From the NCBI RefSeq assembly GCF_932526225.1, contig NC_064044.1, positions 9,538,801 through 9,602,800 on the forward strand: 64,000 nt of DNA. Direction: 5' to 3'. Positions 40,533 through 51,612 of the stretch are shown in pieces. The notes beneath the pieces are model-generated. The model had not been told where the DNA came from and did no database searches. It saw only the letters and a program-made list of their open reading frames with translations. A program made the translations under genes and the position numbers. Positions within the stretch are counted from its first letter, which is position 1. Each line of letters starts with the position of its first letter. The DNA is from Nematostella vectensis (Eukaryota; Cnidaria; Anthozoa; Actiniaria; Edwardsiidae).

Positions 40533-43285
40533 AATGCTTTGTATCACCCGGATATGTAATAATCAACGGGATATGTAACAACAACTAGATTTGTAACAAC
40601 AACCGGATTTGTAACAGAAATCAACCGGATATGTAAACAAACTAGTCAACCGGATTTGTAACAAAAATCACCCGGATTTGTAACAACGTTTAACAACCGG
40701 ATTTGTAACAACAATCAACCGGATTTGTAAAAACTAAAGGATTTCGTCAAATCGTTTAAATACAAACTCCATTTATAACACAGGTCAAACATCGTTTGGT
40801 CTAAAGTATGTTGGGGGGGACTCTAAGGATGACGTCATCAAAATACCGTTTCGTGCATATCTACTAGCATATACATTGTTAGAAGGTCAAACTTGCTTGA
40901 CGTGTCCACGCTAGACGACGTCATCAAAACAAAAATAACCTTTATCATCCCACTGAAACCATCCTAGAAGACCAAACTTGTTTGATCATTAATAATGCTT
41001 CAAACATTATGGGTGTAAATAAAACGAGGATCCGGACAGACGCGGACTAAGTATTTTACTTATAATAAATAAATATGTAGTAATAATATTTCTCGTGGTC
41101 ATGGAAGGCAATATGATTGCGTGAAGGCAGCAGTGAGACTGTAGATGTGAATATGAAGCGGGATTATTTTTATGTAGGATATATAGGGCTAACAAGACAT
41201 TTTTAAGGAATATGATTGTAAACGGATTTGTGTGCGTTGTAAAGAGGATTATTTGGTAGTGGTGACTAGTAAGAAGTGTGGTATAAGGAGGTGAAGAGAG
41301 GTATCGAGAGTGTAATATTTGACTGTGATAAGGGAAGATAACAAGAGTGATGGTTGTGTGATGTGTAGTGGTTGAAAGTTGCTGAGCGGAATAAAGTTAG
41401 CGCGGAGGGATGCAGCTGGTGAGGTAAAGGAATGTAGTATGATATGACATGTTAATTAAACAAAAATAGAGGTTGATGTTAAACAAATACCAATAACAAA
41501 ATAGCACGTCTTTGTGCGAGGCAGGGAAATAATGCTGAGAAAAGGTGAACTGTGTGAAACGTCAAAAGGGAGAAGGTAGAAATAAGAAAAGAAGTGGAAA
41601 GCTAGCTGTTTGGGACGAGGTCTGGCGGCTCGGTGACAGGAGACTTCACATGGGTAAACCCTAATGAAAAAGCACCACATCGTGGCAGGACAAGGGTAAG
41701 GATGTAAGGAAACGGTGAACTAAGTGTGGTGGAAAAGGAAAAAGGTTTCTGTTTTTATCCCCTCTGTCTATCCCTCCCCCTATACGCTTACGGTACGATA
41801 CGGTTTAATTAAAATTAAAAATTGGTCACCTATTATAGGCACGCTTACGTTCACAATAAAACACGTCTTATCAACCAATAGGCGGGGGTGGCACGAAACG
41901 CCATACGATAGAAATTATAAGATTGATATTTATACAGAAGCATAGATGTATTAATTGAAGAGTCATGTTTGTGAATCAAAATCATAGAGACTGTGTGTGT
42001 TAATTTTAACCCCTTCCCATTTGGGAACATTCCAGTACCCCGTTTAGTTTATCCGACAGCCAGCATTTTAAGAATAAATAAATGAATGAATAAATAAATA
42101 TCGAACAGCGAGCATTTTAAAAATGAATACGAGTGTGGCTGAAAACTGCGAGCACAATCCAAATTTCGGGGGACGGTTTGCAGGCCCTTCCTGTTTCAAT
42201 GAAATGATATAAGTAATTTCCATGATGTCATCGATGACGTCACGTCACGTGACTTCGCCAGTTCCCCCCCCCCCCCCCCCCCTTGCCAGCATGGACACGT
42301 CAACCAAGTTTGGTCCCCTAGGACTGTTACAGTGATATGATATAGGTATTTTTGTTATTGATGACGTCGTCAATGACGTCACGCCACGTGACTGCCAGTG
42401 CACCCACCCTTACCTCCATAGACAGGATAACTAAATTTGACTTTCTAACAATGTATCTGCTAAAAGATATGCACCGAACGGTATTTTGATAACATTATTG
42501 TTAGAGTCCCCCCCGACATACTTAACCAACGATGTTTGACCTGTGTTATAAATGTCATAATGAGTTTGTATCCAAACGATTTGACGAAATCCTTAGGTTG
42601 TTACAAATCCGGTTGATAGTTGTTACATATCTGGTTGATTGTTGTTACAAATCCGGTTGTTGTTACATATCTGGTTGATTGTTGTTACAAATACGGTTGT
42701 TGTTACATATCTGGTTGATTGTTGTTACAAATACGGTTGTTGTTACATATCTGGTTGATTGTTGTTACAAATACGGTTGTTGTTACATATCTGGTTGATT
42801 GTTGTTACAAATACGGTTGTTGTTACATATCTGGTTGATTGTTGTTACAAATACGGTTGTTGTTACATATCTGGTTGATTGTTGTTACAAATACGGTTGT
42901 TGTTACATATCTGGTTGATTGTTGTTACAAATACGGTTGTTGTTACATATCTGGTTGATTGTTGTTACAAATACGGTTGTTGTTACATATCTGGTTGATT
43001 GTTGTTACAAATAAGGTTGTTGTTACATATCTGGTTGATTGTTGTTACAAATACGGTTGTTGTTATATATCTGGTTGATTGTTGTTACAAATACGGTTGT
43101 TGTTACATATCTGGTTGATTGTTGTTACAAATACGGTTGTTGTTACATATCTGGTTGATTGTTGTTACAAATACGGTTGTTGTTACATATCTGGTTGATT
43201 GTTGTTACAAATACGGTTGTTGTTACATATCTGGTTGATTGTTGTTACAAATACGGTTGTTGTTACATATTCGGATGATACATGC
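40533..43285. mobile_element. Fold-back (Foldback-like) element with satellite arms
   Basis: The left end GTATCACCCGGATATGTAA (about 40540) matches the inverted right end, which finishes GGATGATAC at about 43282. Both arms consist of ~20/40 bp units (CAACCGGATTTGTAACAACA and its complement), followed inward by about 250 bp of matching unique text in inverted order (for example the CGATTTGACGAAATCCTTA block). The centre has no recognisable transposase. It is probably non-autonomous. ATGC flanks both ends, but a target duplication is not certain. Confidence 0.72.
42595..43275. repeat. 40-bp satellite, ~15 near-identical units
   Basis: Unit TGTTACATATCTGGTTGATT + GTTGTTACAAATACGGTTGT repeats about 15 times from about 42662. 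I saw only two single-base variants (near 43013 and 43066). It forms the expanded right arm of the fold-back element. Confidence 0.92.
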
Positions 43286-43534
43286 CTAGCCACTACTGGC
43301 TGGAGTAAAAAAAAAAAAAAACACACACACAAAAAAAAACATCATAACCAATGTATGTTTGCTGGGGAGAAAAGAAAGGTCCCACCTGGGAAAAAAGGAA
43401 CATATCATTTTTTTTTTTTTTTTTAACCAGCAACTTATAAAATGGGTATTTACGGCATCAGAACATATTCAAACGACGAAATATACCATTTTAACGTGTT
43501 TCGGGAAGAAATACTCGTTATTTTGTGAAGGGAG

Positions 43535-43558
43535 GGGGGGGGGGGGGGGGGGGGGGTC
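43535..43558. repeat. Long poly-G run
   Basis: A G run of about 20 bases followed by a CTCCTCCTGGCTACGCCC-type tail, a fragment of the G/C-run repeat family. Confidence 0.8.
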
Positions 43559-43633
43559 CTCCTCCTGGCTACGCCCGTGGAGTGATTAATGTAAGCCAGG
43601 GTATATTAGCGTACAGCTAACTATCGCCCTTTA

Positions 43634-43772
43634 TTCTTTTCTCTCTTTTGGACTCAGATGATATTAAAAATGGCATACCGTCACCTACTTTCATTGTTTT
43701 TCTTTTCTCTCTTTTGAACTCAGATGATATTATAAAAAATGGCATACCGTCACCTACTTTCATTGTTTTTCT
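43634..43772. repeat. ~66-bp direct duplication
   Basis: TTTTCTCTCTTTTGRACTCA through GGCATACCGTCACCTACTTT appears twice in tandem. The minus-strand open frame crossing it is repeated accordingly; no known protein. Confidence 0.8.
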
Positions 43773-45612
43773 CGATCTCTCCAAACACGTTTGTCGGTGT
43801 GCTTTCTTGTTTCGATTCCCGCCTCTTCGCGTGAGCTGCATTGACTGCAAGAATCCGGTCATGCACGGTATCATACCCTGTAGATGAGAATTATATATCA
43901 GACCATCCTCATAAATCACCACATCTTTTAGATTAAACTAGCTATGATGTAACCAGGTGATATTTTCCAGGCTCAGATATTAAAGCGGCATTGTGTAGTT
44001 TCAGTAAATATTCCTCCCCCCCCCCCCCCCATTGAGGGGATTGGAAATTCCGGGGGGTGTTGGGTTCCTGATCCCAGGAATTTCCAGAGGGGAGGGGGTG
44101 TAAAATGCCCTTTTTCCTTAACAGTTGCTTTTTTTTTTCCAGGGAAATGGAAATTCCAGAGGGGTGGGGGTCATACCTCCCACATCAAGAAATTTTAGCC
44201 AACAGTTGTATTTTTTTTCAAACGCGGTCACTCCCATATAAGGAAACTAATACATTTCTCATTTGGAAAAAACTGCATTATTCTTGTAATTGTAAAGGTT
44301 GCCGTACCGCAGGTGCTTTATGACTTGTAATCAGAAGAGAGGAACAGTGACTGTGACCATTTTTAGTCAATGAAGAAAGTCTTTGAAAAGAATCTAAGAT
44401 TGATCGGTACCAGATTCCCAAAACGACAATGTTTTCTTCATATGGACAATACCCCTCAATAGGAGGGGTATGGACGATATTTTCTGGAACTACACATTGA
44501 CAGGCTATCCGCTCTAAATTATCAGTCACCTCCTAACAGAAACTTCCAATAGACACTCTTCTTTCACAATTTAAAAATATTTTTATTGTTTTCATCGGAG
44601 ATGGTTAAGTAATCGACCGGAAGTAAACTGGTGACAATGCGGCTTTACATGGGAACAGTTGCCTCAGTTTGGAGAAGGGAAGGACTCGCGGGCAGAATAA
44701 GCCAGATGGCGGCCGCCTTTTTGGGAGATAACGAAAACACTGGGTAAACATGGCGAAAAAACGCCGGTTTGAAGGACGTAGGAGGGCCAGCCGACACGAC
44801 TTTGAGGGTGGATCCAATTTTTGTTTATATACATCTGATTCAAAACGTTGTCAAACCAAAAGAGAATTATTATGGATTTTACCATAAAGGCCATATAAAA
44901 ATATTATCGTTTCCTGGTTTCTGGTCGCCCAACTAGAATTTGTGACGCGTACAATTCTTATTAATCTTTATTTATCTTATCTAATTTTCGCTGTCTTTCT
45001 CTTGGGCAAGAAATGACAAAAGTAAGATCTCACCCCCCCCCCCCCCTTCCCCCCCCCAACCCCCCTCGGGAAACCCCCTCACTGCAGAAGAATTGCCTTA
45101 TTGTATGAGCCTTTCTCACCCGCCTAAAATGTTATTCTCGAAGTAGCCAAAGATAGGGCCGCCAGAATGGTCTTTGGCGAGCACTTGCGAGAAAAAGCAA
45201 AACTGATGCTGCATGCGTCATCTGACTACTTCTCACGCTTTTTTTCTTCTCAAAAAGGATAATACCAGTTTTAATTAAAGGTAGTAGAATGGTCATTTAC
45301 TCACACCAACGCTGTAATGAATCCTATGGATGACCATTTATCTAAACCAAGATACAGACTAATTGAGCTTGGTTACCTTAGGACGTCTTGGTTCTAAGTA
45401 CTAAAGACACCTAAACTAATACGTCAAACTTTGTTGGTTTTAGGTCACTGTTTTTTCCCCTTTTTTCTACTATTATGGATGGCACCAAAATGCTCTTATT
45501 CTTATAAAAGATAAATCTAAAGTTTGCGCCAAATTGAGGGATAAGTTTAGACATTCACAGTGACGGCAAAGGAAAGTTTCACTTTTATTTACTGCGCGCG
45601 AAAAGTAACAGA

Positions 45613-45644
<32 letters not shown>

Positions 45645-45750
45645 ATTGCAAATCCCACAAAACTGAGACAAGCAATGCCTCCAAAAAAAGTGAATGATAC
45701 TTTTTACATAAAGGCAACATTCATTTACATAAAAACCGGGAAAAACATAC

Positions 45751-45823
45751 CTTTTTCTAATGGAATACCAACGCCTGCTCCAATAAAAACAAGTGTACCA
45801 AACACAACGAGTATTGTCAGCAT
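45751..45823 (-). pseudogene. Mini-gene copy 0: signal exon, 3' exon truncated
   Basis: 24 codons plus one base. The encoded peptide is identical to the other copies, with two synonymous changes. Its second exon starts at 45662 but runs into a (TA)n tract after about eight codons. Upstream, ~975 bp of foreign sequence separates it from the promoter. Probably non-functional. Confidence 0.6.
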
Positions 45824-46036
45824 TTTTTGTTCCCAAGATATAAGCCAAGATATAAGCCCCGTTGAACCTGATTTATTGAAGCAGAATGCTTTGAAGTCGG
45901 CTGTTAAGCTTTTTCAATCATATAACATCTAACATCTGCTTATTGACAAAGGGATGGAGCAACAAGACGAGCTAATCAAAACACTTGATTAACCTATTGT
46001 TGGAAAAAGTGCTGTTCCAATAAACGAAAATGTACA

Positions 46037-47012
46037 AACAAGCTACACTAATCTTTGCTAGCATGAATCACGGGAATTAGGGTACTTTGTCAGCGATTTC
46101 TTAATAAAAAAAAAAAAATGCATTCCCAATTTGTGTTGAATATTGTATCCAGCGAATAAAATATCTCTAACCTTTGTCCGAAATGTCTCCTGCCTCGATT
46201 CAACGAGATCCTTTCTAGTTATATTTTGATTTCTTTTGTCTAAAAACCTACGCGATCGTGGGTTCTATATAAAATAGGGAGTGAAACAACGCTCGATTCC
46301 ATTGTTCGAAAACCTGCCTAGTTACGGCCAATTTTGTGATGTTGGTATGAGACATGATTGCTGAGGTGACAGCTCACTTTCTCTTTGAACTTATATCTCG
46401 CCGCCGCCGCCGGCACGCGACTCTATTTTTACAATGCTTCACGGACCGTTGCGTTTCTCAGGTGGTTGCTTGTCTGTTTGAACGCTCACCTAATATGACT
46501 GCTGTATGCCTCTAGTGATGTGCTTCGTTTAATACCCCTTGACACCATGTATAATTTTTGTATCTAATTTTCAATTTCGGTTCTGAATTTTGTTTTGCAC
46601 CCCCCCCCCCCCCCTTTTCTATCCCACCCTCCTTCGAATAATACGTGTATTTTTTCATCTGACAGTAGGAAACATGTAAGTTAATCTGACGGTTTGCTGT
46701 TTTAACAAAGGTTGGTCAATAAACCTTTTTTGCACTAATTAGCACTTATAAAACGCTGCTGCAAAGTTCACAAGACGGCAACGCTAAATACATATTCAAC
46801 CTTCAGGTTGCCTAGAAACGAAAAAAAGACTAAATTATCTATTCATTCACTCAATCATAAATGTCTGTAAATTGGCGAAAAAAAAGACATTGAAAATAAC
46901 CAAGGGCTGTAGGATAGTAAGAGCAGAGGATTCATCTGTCACGGTGACTATCCTGCAGCCCCTGACTAACGAAACCTAAGGAATAAATAATAGTCTTGTC
47001 AGTGCGGTACAC
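46037..47012. other. Non-array insertion between copies 0 and 1
   Basis: Array text stops after AAAATGTAC and resumes at GTTACCGTGG. The ~975 bp between has no clear open frame. It contains a TATA-like TTCTATATAAAA near 46263 and a 16-bp hairpin (GGGCTGTAGGATAGT near 46904, inverted near 46948). GTAC occurs at both edges, but a target duplication is unproven. Confidence 0.55.
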
Positions 47013-47173
47013 GTTACCGTGGTTACCATCACAGCTTATGAAGTAACCAATGAAATGAGAGTTAAATATTATGTTATTAACATTAAATTCAGTGTACATC
47101 AGAGCACGACGGAATCTTACTTGTGAGCTTTGTGTCAATCAAAACAGTGACCCTTGGATGCTGATTGGCCAAC

Positions 47174-47183
47174 TTTATATAAA
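47174..47183 (-). promoter_or_regulatory. TATA box of array unit (toward copy 0)
   Basis: TTTATATAAA within ATTGGCCAAC...GGCCAAT context. The motif is nearly palindromic, so direction is inferred from the downstream minus-strand exons. Confidence 0.45.
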
Positions 47184-47315
47184 CCCTGTCTTGGTGGCCA
47201 ATAGTAAGGCCCGTTGCATTATGGACACGAACTTCAAACATATGGTCGCTTATGTGAAGCTCAAATCATAAAAAAAGGAAACGCTGTATGCCAACGGCTA
47301 ATGACAAGTAATAAG

Positions 47316-47582
47316 TCATGTAGGATCGACTGTTGGTAATAAGGATGATGAGGGTGGAACTGTAAAAGCACAACCAAGCTGTTTATTAGTGTAAAAATAT
47401 CCAAATTGCAAATCCCACAAAACTGAGACAAGCAATGCGTTTCAAAAAAGTAAATTATACTTTTTACATAAAGGCAACATTCATTTACATAAAAACCGGG
47501 AAAACATACCTTTTTCTAATGGAATACCAACGCCTGCTCCAATGAAAACAAGTGTACCAAACACGACGAGTATTGTCAGCAT
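47316..47582 (-). CDS. Mini-gene copy 1: predicted 59-residue secreted peptide
   Basis: Coding exons 47582-47510 and 47422-47316. Exon one reads MLTILVVFGTLVFIGAGVG and then IPLEK, a signal-peptide-like hydrophobic leader ending at donor G|GTATGT. Exon two follows acceptor TTGTCTCAG and gives LWDLQFGYFYTNKQ... to TGA, with one cysteine in the mature part. TATA-like TTTATATAAA lies upstream at 47942-47951. No known family recognised. Without splicing, a 33-residue product would result. An AATAAA sits inside the second coding exon, which is a point against this model. Confidence 0.5.
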
Positions 47583-47941
47583 TTTTTGTTGCCAAGACCA
47601 GATATAAGCCCTGTTGAACCTGGTTTCATGAAGCAGAATGCTTTGAAGTCGGCTGTTAAGCTTTTTCAATCATATAACATTTGCTTATTGACAAAGGGGT
47701 GGAACAACAAGACGAGCTAATCAAAACACTTGATTAACCTATTGTTGGAAAAAGTGCTGTTCCAATAAATGAAAATGTACGTTACCGTGGTTACCATCAC
47801 AGCTTATAAAGTAACCAATGAAATGCGAGTAAAATATTATGTTATTAACATTAAATTCAGTGTACAACAGAGCACGACGGAATCTTACTTGTGAGCTTTG
47901 TGTCAATCAAAACAGTGACCCTTGGATGCTGATTGGCCAAC

Positions 47942-47951
47942 TTTATATAAA
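47942..47951 (-). promoter_or_regulatory. TATA box of mini-gene copy 1
   Basis: TTTATATAAA with inverted and direct CCAAT motifs on either side; about 360 bp upstream of the ATG on the minus strand. Confidence 0.5.
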
Positions 47952-48084
47952 CCCTGTCTTGGTGGCCAATAGTAAGGCCCGTTGCATTATGGACACGAAC
48001 TTCAAACATATGGTCGCTTATGTGAAGCTCAAATCATAAAAAAAAGGAAACGCTGTATGCCAACGGCTAATGACAAGTAATAAG

Positions 48085-48351
48085 TCATGTAGGATCGACT
48101 GTTGGTAATAAGGATGATGAGGGTGGAACCGTAAAAGCACAACCAAGCTGTTTATTAGTGTAAAAATATCCAAATTGCAAATCCCACAAAACTGAGACAA
48201 GCAATGCGTTTCAAAAAAGTAAATTGTACTTTTTACATAAAGGCAACATTCATTTACATAAAAACAGGGAAAACATACCTTTTTCTAATGGAATACCAAC
48301 GCCTGCTCCAATGAAAACAAGTGTACCAAACACGACGAGTATTGTCAGCAT
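48085..48351 (-). CDS. Mini-gene copy 2: predicted 59-residue secreted peptide
   Basis: Coding exons 48351-48279 and 48191-48085. A 5' untranslated exon probably ends at 48658 (CACAA|GTAAGA), and an acceptor TTAACAG permits exon start at 48421. The promoter TATA is at 48711-48720, flanked by ATTGGCC on one side and GGCCAAT on the other. One third-position change relative to copy 1 lies in the second exon (ACA to ACG, Thr). Confidence 0.5.
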
Positions 48352-48710
48352 TTTTTGTTGCCAAGACCAGATATAAGCCCTGTTGAACCTGGTTTCATGA
48401 AGCAGAATGCTTTGAAGTCGGCTGTTAAGCTTTTTCAATCATATAACATTTGCTTATTGACAAAGGGGTGGAACAACAAGACGAGCTAATCAAAACACTT
48501 GATTAACCTATTGTTGGAAAAAGTGCTGTTCCAATAAACGAAAATGTACGTTACCGTGGTTACCATCACAGCTTATAAAGTAACCAATGAAATGCGAGTA
48601 AAATATTATGTTATTAACATTAAATTCAGTGTACAACAGAGCACGACGGAATCTTACTTGTGAGCTTTGTGTCAATCAAAACAGTGACCCTTGGATGCTG
48701 ATTGGCCAAC

Positions 48711-48720
48711 TTTATATAAA
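48711..48720 (-). promoter_or_regulatory. TATA box of mini-gene copy 2
   Basis: Same arrangement as copy 1, 360 bp upstream of the ATG at 48351. Confidence 0.5.
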
Positions 48721-48853
48721 CCCTGTCTTGGTGGCCAATAGTAAGGCCCGTTGCATTATGGACACGAACTTCAAACATATGGTCGCTTATGTGAAGCTCA
48801 AATCATAAAAAAAAGGAAACGCTGTATGCCAACGGCTAATGACAAGTAATAAG

Positions 48854-49120
48854 TCATGTAGGATCGACTGTTGGTAATAAGGATGATGAGGGTGGAACCG
48901 TAAAAGCACAACCAAGCTGTTTATTAGTGTAAAAATATCCAAATTGCAAATCCCACAAAACTGAGACAAGCAATGCGTTTCAAAAAAGTAAATTGTACTT
49001 TTTACATAAAGGCAACATTCATTTACATAAAAACAGGGAAAACATACCTTTTTCTAATGGAATACCAACGCCTGCTCCAATGAAAACAAGTGTACCAAAC
49101 ACGACGAGTATTGTCAGCAT
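48854..49120 (-). CDS. Mini-gene copy 3: predicted 59-residue secreted peptide
   Basis: Coding exons 49120-49048 and 48960-48854, identical in coding sequence to copy 2, with promoter TATA at 49480-49489. The near-identity of copies 2 and 3 over 769 bp marks the latest duplication. Confidence 0.5.
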
Positions 49121-49479
49121 TTTTTGTTGCCAAGACCAGATATAAGCCCTGTTGAACCTGGTTTCATGAAGCAGAATGCTTTGAAGTCGGCTGTTAAGCT
49201 TTTTCAATCATATAACATTTGCTTATTGACAAAGGGGTGGAACAACAAGACGAGCTAATCAAAACACTTGATTAACCTATTGTTGGAAAAAGTGCTGTTC
49301 CAATAAACGAAAATGTACGTTACCGTGGTTACCATCACAGTTTATAAAGTAACCAATGAAATGCGAGTAAAATATTATGTTATTAACATTAAATTCAGTG
49401 TAAATCAGAGCACGACGGAATCTTACTTGTGAGCTTTGTGTCAATCAAAACAGTGACCCTTGGATGCTGATTGGCCAAC

Positions 49480-49489
49480 TTTATATAAA
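49480..49489 (-). promoter_or_regulatory. TATA box of mini-gene copy 3
   Basis: Same arrangement, 360 bp upstream of the ATG at 49120. Confidence 0.5.
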
Positions 49490-49622
49490 CCCTGTCTTTG
49501 TGGCCAATAGTAAGGCCCGTTGCATTATGGACACGAACTTCAAACATATGGTCGCTTATGTGAAGCTCAAATCATAAAAAAAAGGAAACGCTGTATGCCA
49601 ACGGCTAATGACAAGTAATAAG

Positions 49623-49890
49623 TCATGTAGGATCGACTGTTGGTAATAAGGATGATGAGGGTGGAACTGTAAAAGCACAACCAAGCTGTTTATTAGTGTA
49701 AAAATATCCAAATTGCAAATCCCACAAAACTGAGACAAGCAATGCGTTTCAAAAAAGTAAATTATACTTTTTACATAAAGGCAACATTCATTTACATAAA
49801 AACCGGGAAAAACATACCTTTTTCTAATGGAATACCAACGCCTGCTCCAATGAAAACAAGTGTACCAAACACGACGAGTATTGTCAGCAT
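49623..49890 (-). CDS. Mini-gene copy 4: coding exons intact, promoter split
   Basis: Coding exons 49890-49818 and 49729-49623. One extra A just after the donor (shared with copy 0) would shift the frame if the intron were retained, which supports splicing there. Its TATA box (51470-51479) is displaced ~1.2 kb by a retrotransposon inserted near the predicted transcription start. Confidence 0.45.
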
Positions 49891-50237
49891 TTTTTGTTGC
49901 CAAGACCAGATATAAGCCCTGTTAAACCTGGTTTATTGAAGCAGAATGCTTTGAAGTCGGCTGTTAAGCTTTTTCAATCATATAACATTTGCTTATTGAC
50001 AAAGGGGTGGAACAACAAGACGAGCTAATCAAAACACTTGATTAACCTATTGTTGGAAAAAGTCTGTTCCAATAAACGAAAATGTACGTTACCGTGGTTA
50101 CCATCACAGCTTATGAAGTAACCAATGAAATGAGAGTAAAATATTATGTTATTAACATAAAATTCAGTGTACATCAGAGCACGACGGAATCTTACTTGTG
50201 AGCTTTGTGTCAATCAAAACAGTGACCCTTGGATGCT

Positions 50238-51453
50238 CTACATCTACATCTACATTGTTAATCCTCAAAGGGGTTACCATCACTGTGGATATAAATTAAT
50301 TGTATAAATAAATACATTAATTAATTAATTAACTAAAATAAATAAAAAGGAATTAAAAAAAAATTAAAAATAAAAAAATAATAATAAAAACATAGAATAA
50401 AATAAAAATAAAAAAACATAAAATAAAATAATAATAGAAATAATAATAATAATAATAATAAATAAAAAATAAATAATAATACAAATAATAATAAGGCAGA
50501 ATAAAAAAAAAGATTAAATAAAGTAAAAAGATAAAAATCGTTTAAACAGCATTATTGGTATTAATATAATTTTATTGATTTAATTTAATTTTATTCGTTC
50601 TCTAAAAATATCTGCACTAGTGGAATCCAGGGTAAGGCGGGGCAGCTTGTTCCATTCTTTTATTGTCCTACAAAAAAACGAGTTCTTATAAGCTTCTGTT
50701 CTTGGACATAACTCAATAAATTTATCTGGATGAGAGCTGCGTAATTGGCGGGTGCGTCTATCAATATTGTCTGGTATCTCAAGTGCTGATTTTTTGTTAA
50801 CAGCCTTGTAAAATAATGTAAGCCTGGCATCCTGGCGCCTTTTAGAGAGATGGGGCCACTCCAAATCGTTTAGGATGTTTGTGACTGTGCCAGGAGTCCT
50901 ATCCCAGCAATTTTTAACAAAACGACCCGCCCTCCTTTGAACCTTCTCAATCTGTTTGACGTGTTTCTTCAACCATGGATCCCAGGCAGAGCTGGCATAC
51001 TCTAAGTGTGGAAGAACGAGCGATTTATAAGCAGCTTCCTTAATGTTCTCTGGGCAGTTGCTTAGGTTGCGCCTAAGAAAACCTAAGGTCTGGTTGGCTT
51101 TGAACACTTTGTTGTTTATATGCCAGCTCCAATCAAGTGTGTTCGAGAGCTCGACGCCTAGGTATGGATGGTGTTCAACTGGTTTAAGGATGTGGTTCAT
51201 CAATGTGTAGTTAAATACTATAGGTTCCCTATTTCTCGTGACTCTCATGACAAAACATTTTGTTGGGTTAAAGGACATTAGCCATTTCTCTGCCCATTTC
51301 TCGATGGAGGTAAGATCAGACTGGAGCTGATGTGCATCAGAAGTTGCCTCGATGACACTGTATAAAAGAGTATCATCAGCAAACAATCTTATGGTAGAAG
51401 ATTTACAATCATTGCCGATGTCATTTATGTAGAGTAAAAACATCAGTAGAGTA
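50238..51453 (-). mobile_element. 5'-truncated non-LTR retrotransposon (CR1/L2-like)
   Basis: ATGCT at 50233-50237 and 51454-51458 is a 5-bp target duplication. The element runs on the minus strand, starts within the reverse transcriptase and ends in a T-rich 3' region and a short GATGTA repeat tail (near 50238-50260). It explains almost exactly the 1220-bp enlargement between mini-gene copies 4 and 5. Confidence 0.88.
50580..51443 (-). pseudogene. Reverse transcriptase C-terminal fragment
   Basis: 287 codons open. FLLYINDIG and the catalytic FADDTLLYS motif are followed by the thumb region YLGVELSNTLDWSWHIN and a long C-terminus typical of CR1/L2/jockey-type elements (IEKVQRRAGRFV). The N-terminal endonuclease and most RT fingers are missing, so this is a dead 5'-truncated copy even though the remaining frame is intact. 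Confidence 0.88.
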
Positions 51454-51469
51454 ATGCTGATTGGCCAAC

Positions 51470-51479
51470 TTTATATAAA
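51470..51479 (-). promoter_or_regulatory. TATA box stranded by retrotransposon insertion
   Basis: Same TTTATATAAA element, now separated from mini-gene copy 4 by the 1216-bp insertion at 50238-51453. Confidence 0.5.
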
Positions 51480-51612
51480 CCCTGTCTTTGTGACCAATAG
51501 TAAGGCCCGTTGCATTATGGACACGAACTTCAAACATATGGTCGCTTATGTGATGCTCAAATCATAAAAAAAAGAAAACGCTGTATGCCAACGGCTAATG
51601 ACAGGTAATAAG

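Noticed and set aside
42595-43275. CRISPR-like regular repeats
   Set aside because: The units are contiguous 40-bp satellites without unique spacers, in a eukaryotic fold-back element.
43617-43922. 101-codon minus-strand frame with an internal 22-residue duplication
   Set aside because: It follows a 66-bp DNA duplication and has no recognisable domain, signal or supported splice partners. I considered it as an upstream astacin exon and found no support.
47071-48808. Repeated 66-codon plus-strand frames in the 769-bp array
   Set aside because: They run straight through the TATA/CCAAT promoter segment and have no leader or domain; they repeat only because the DNA unit repeats.
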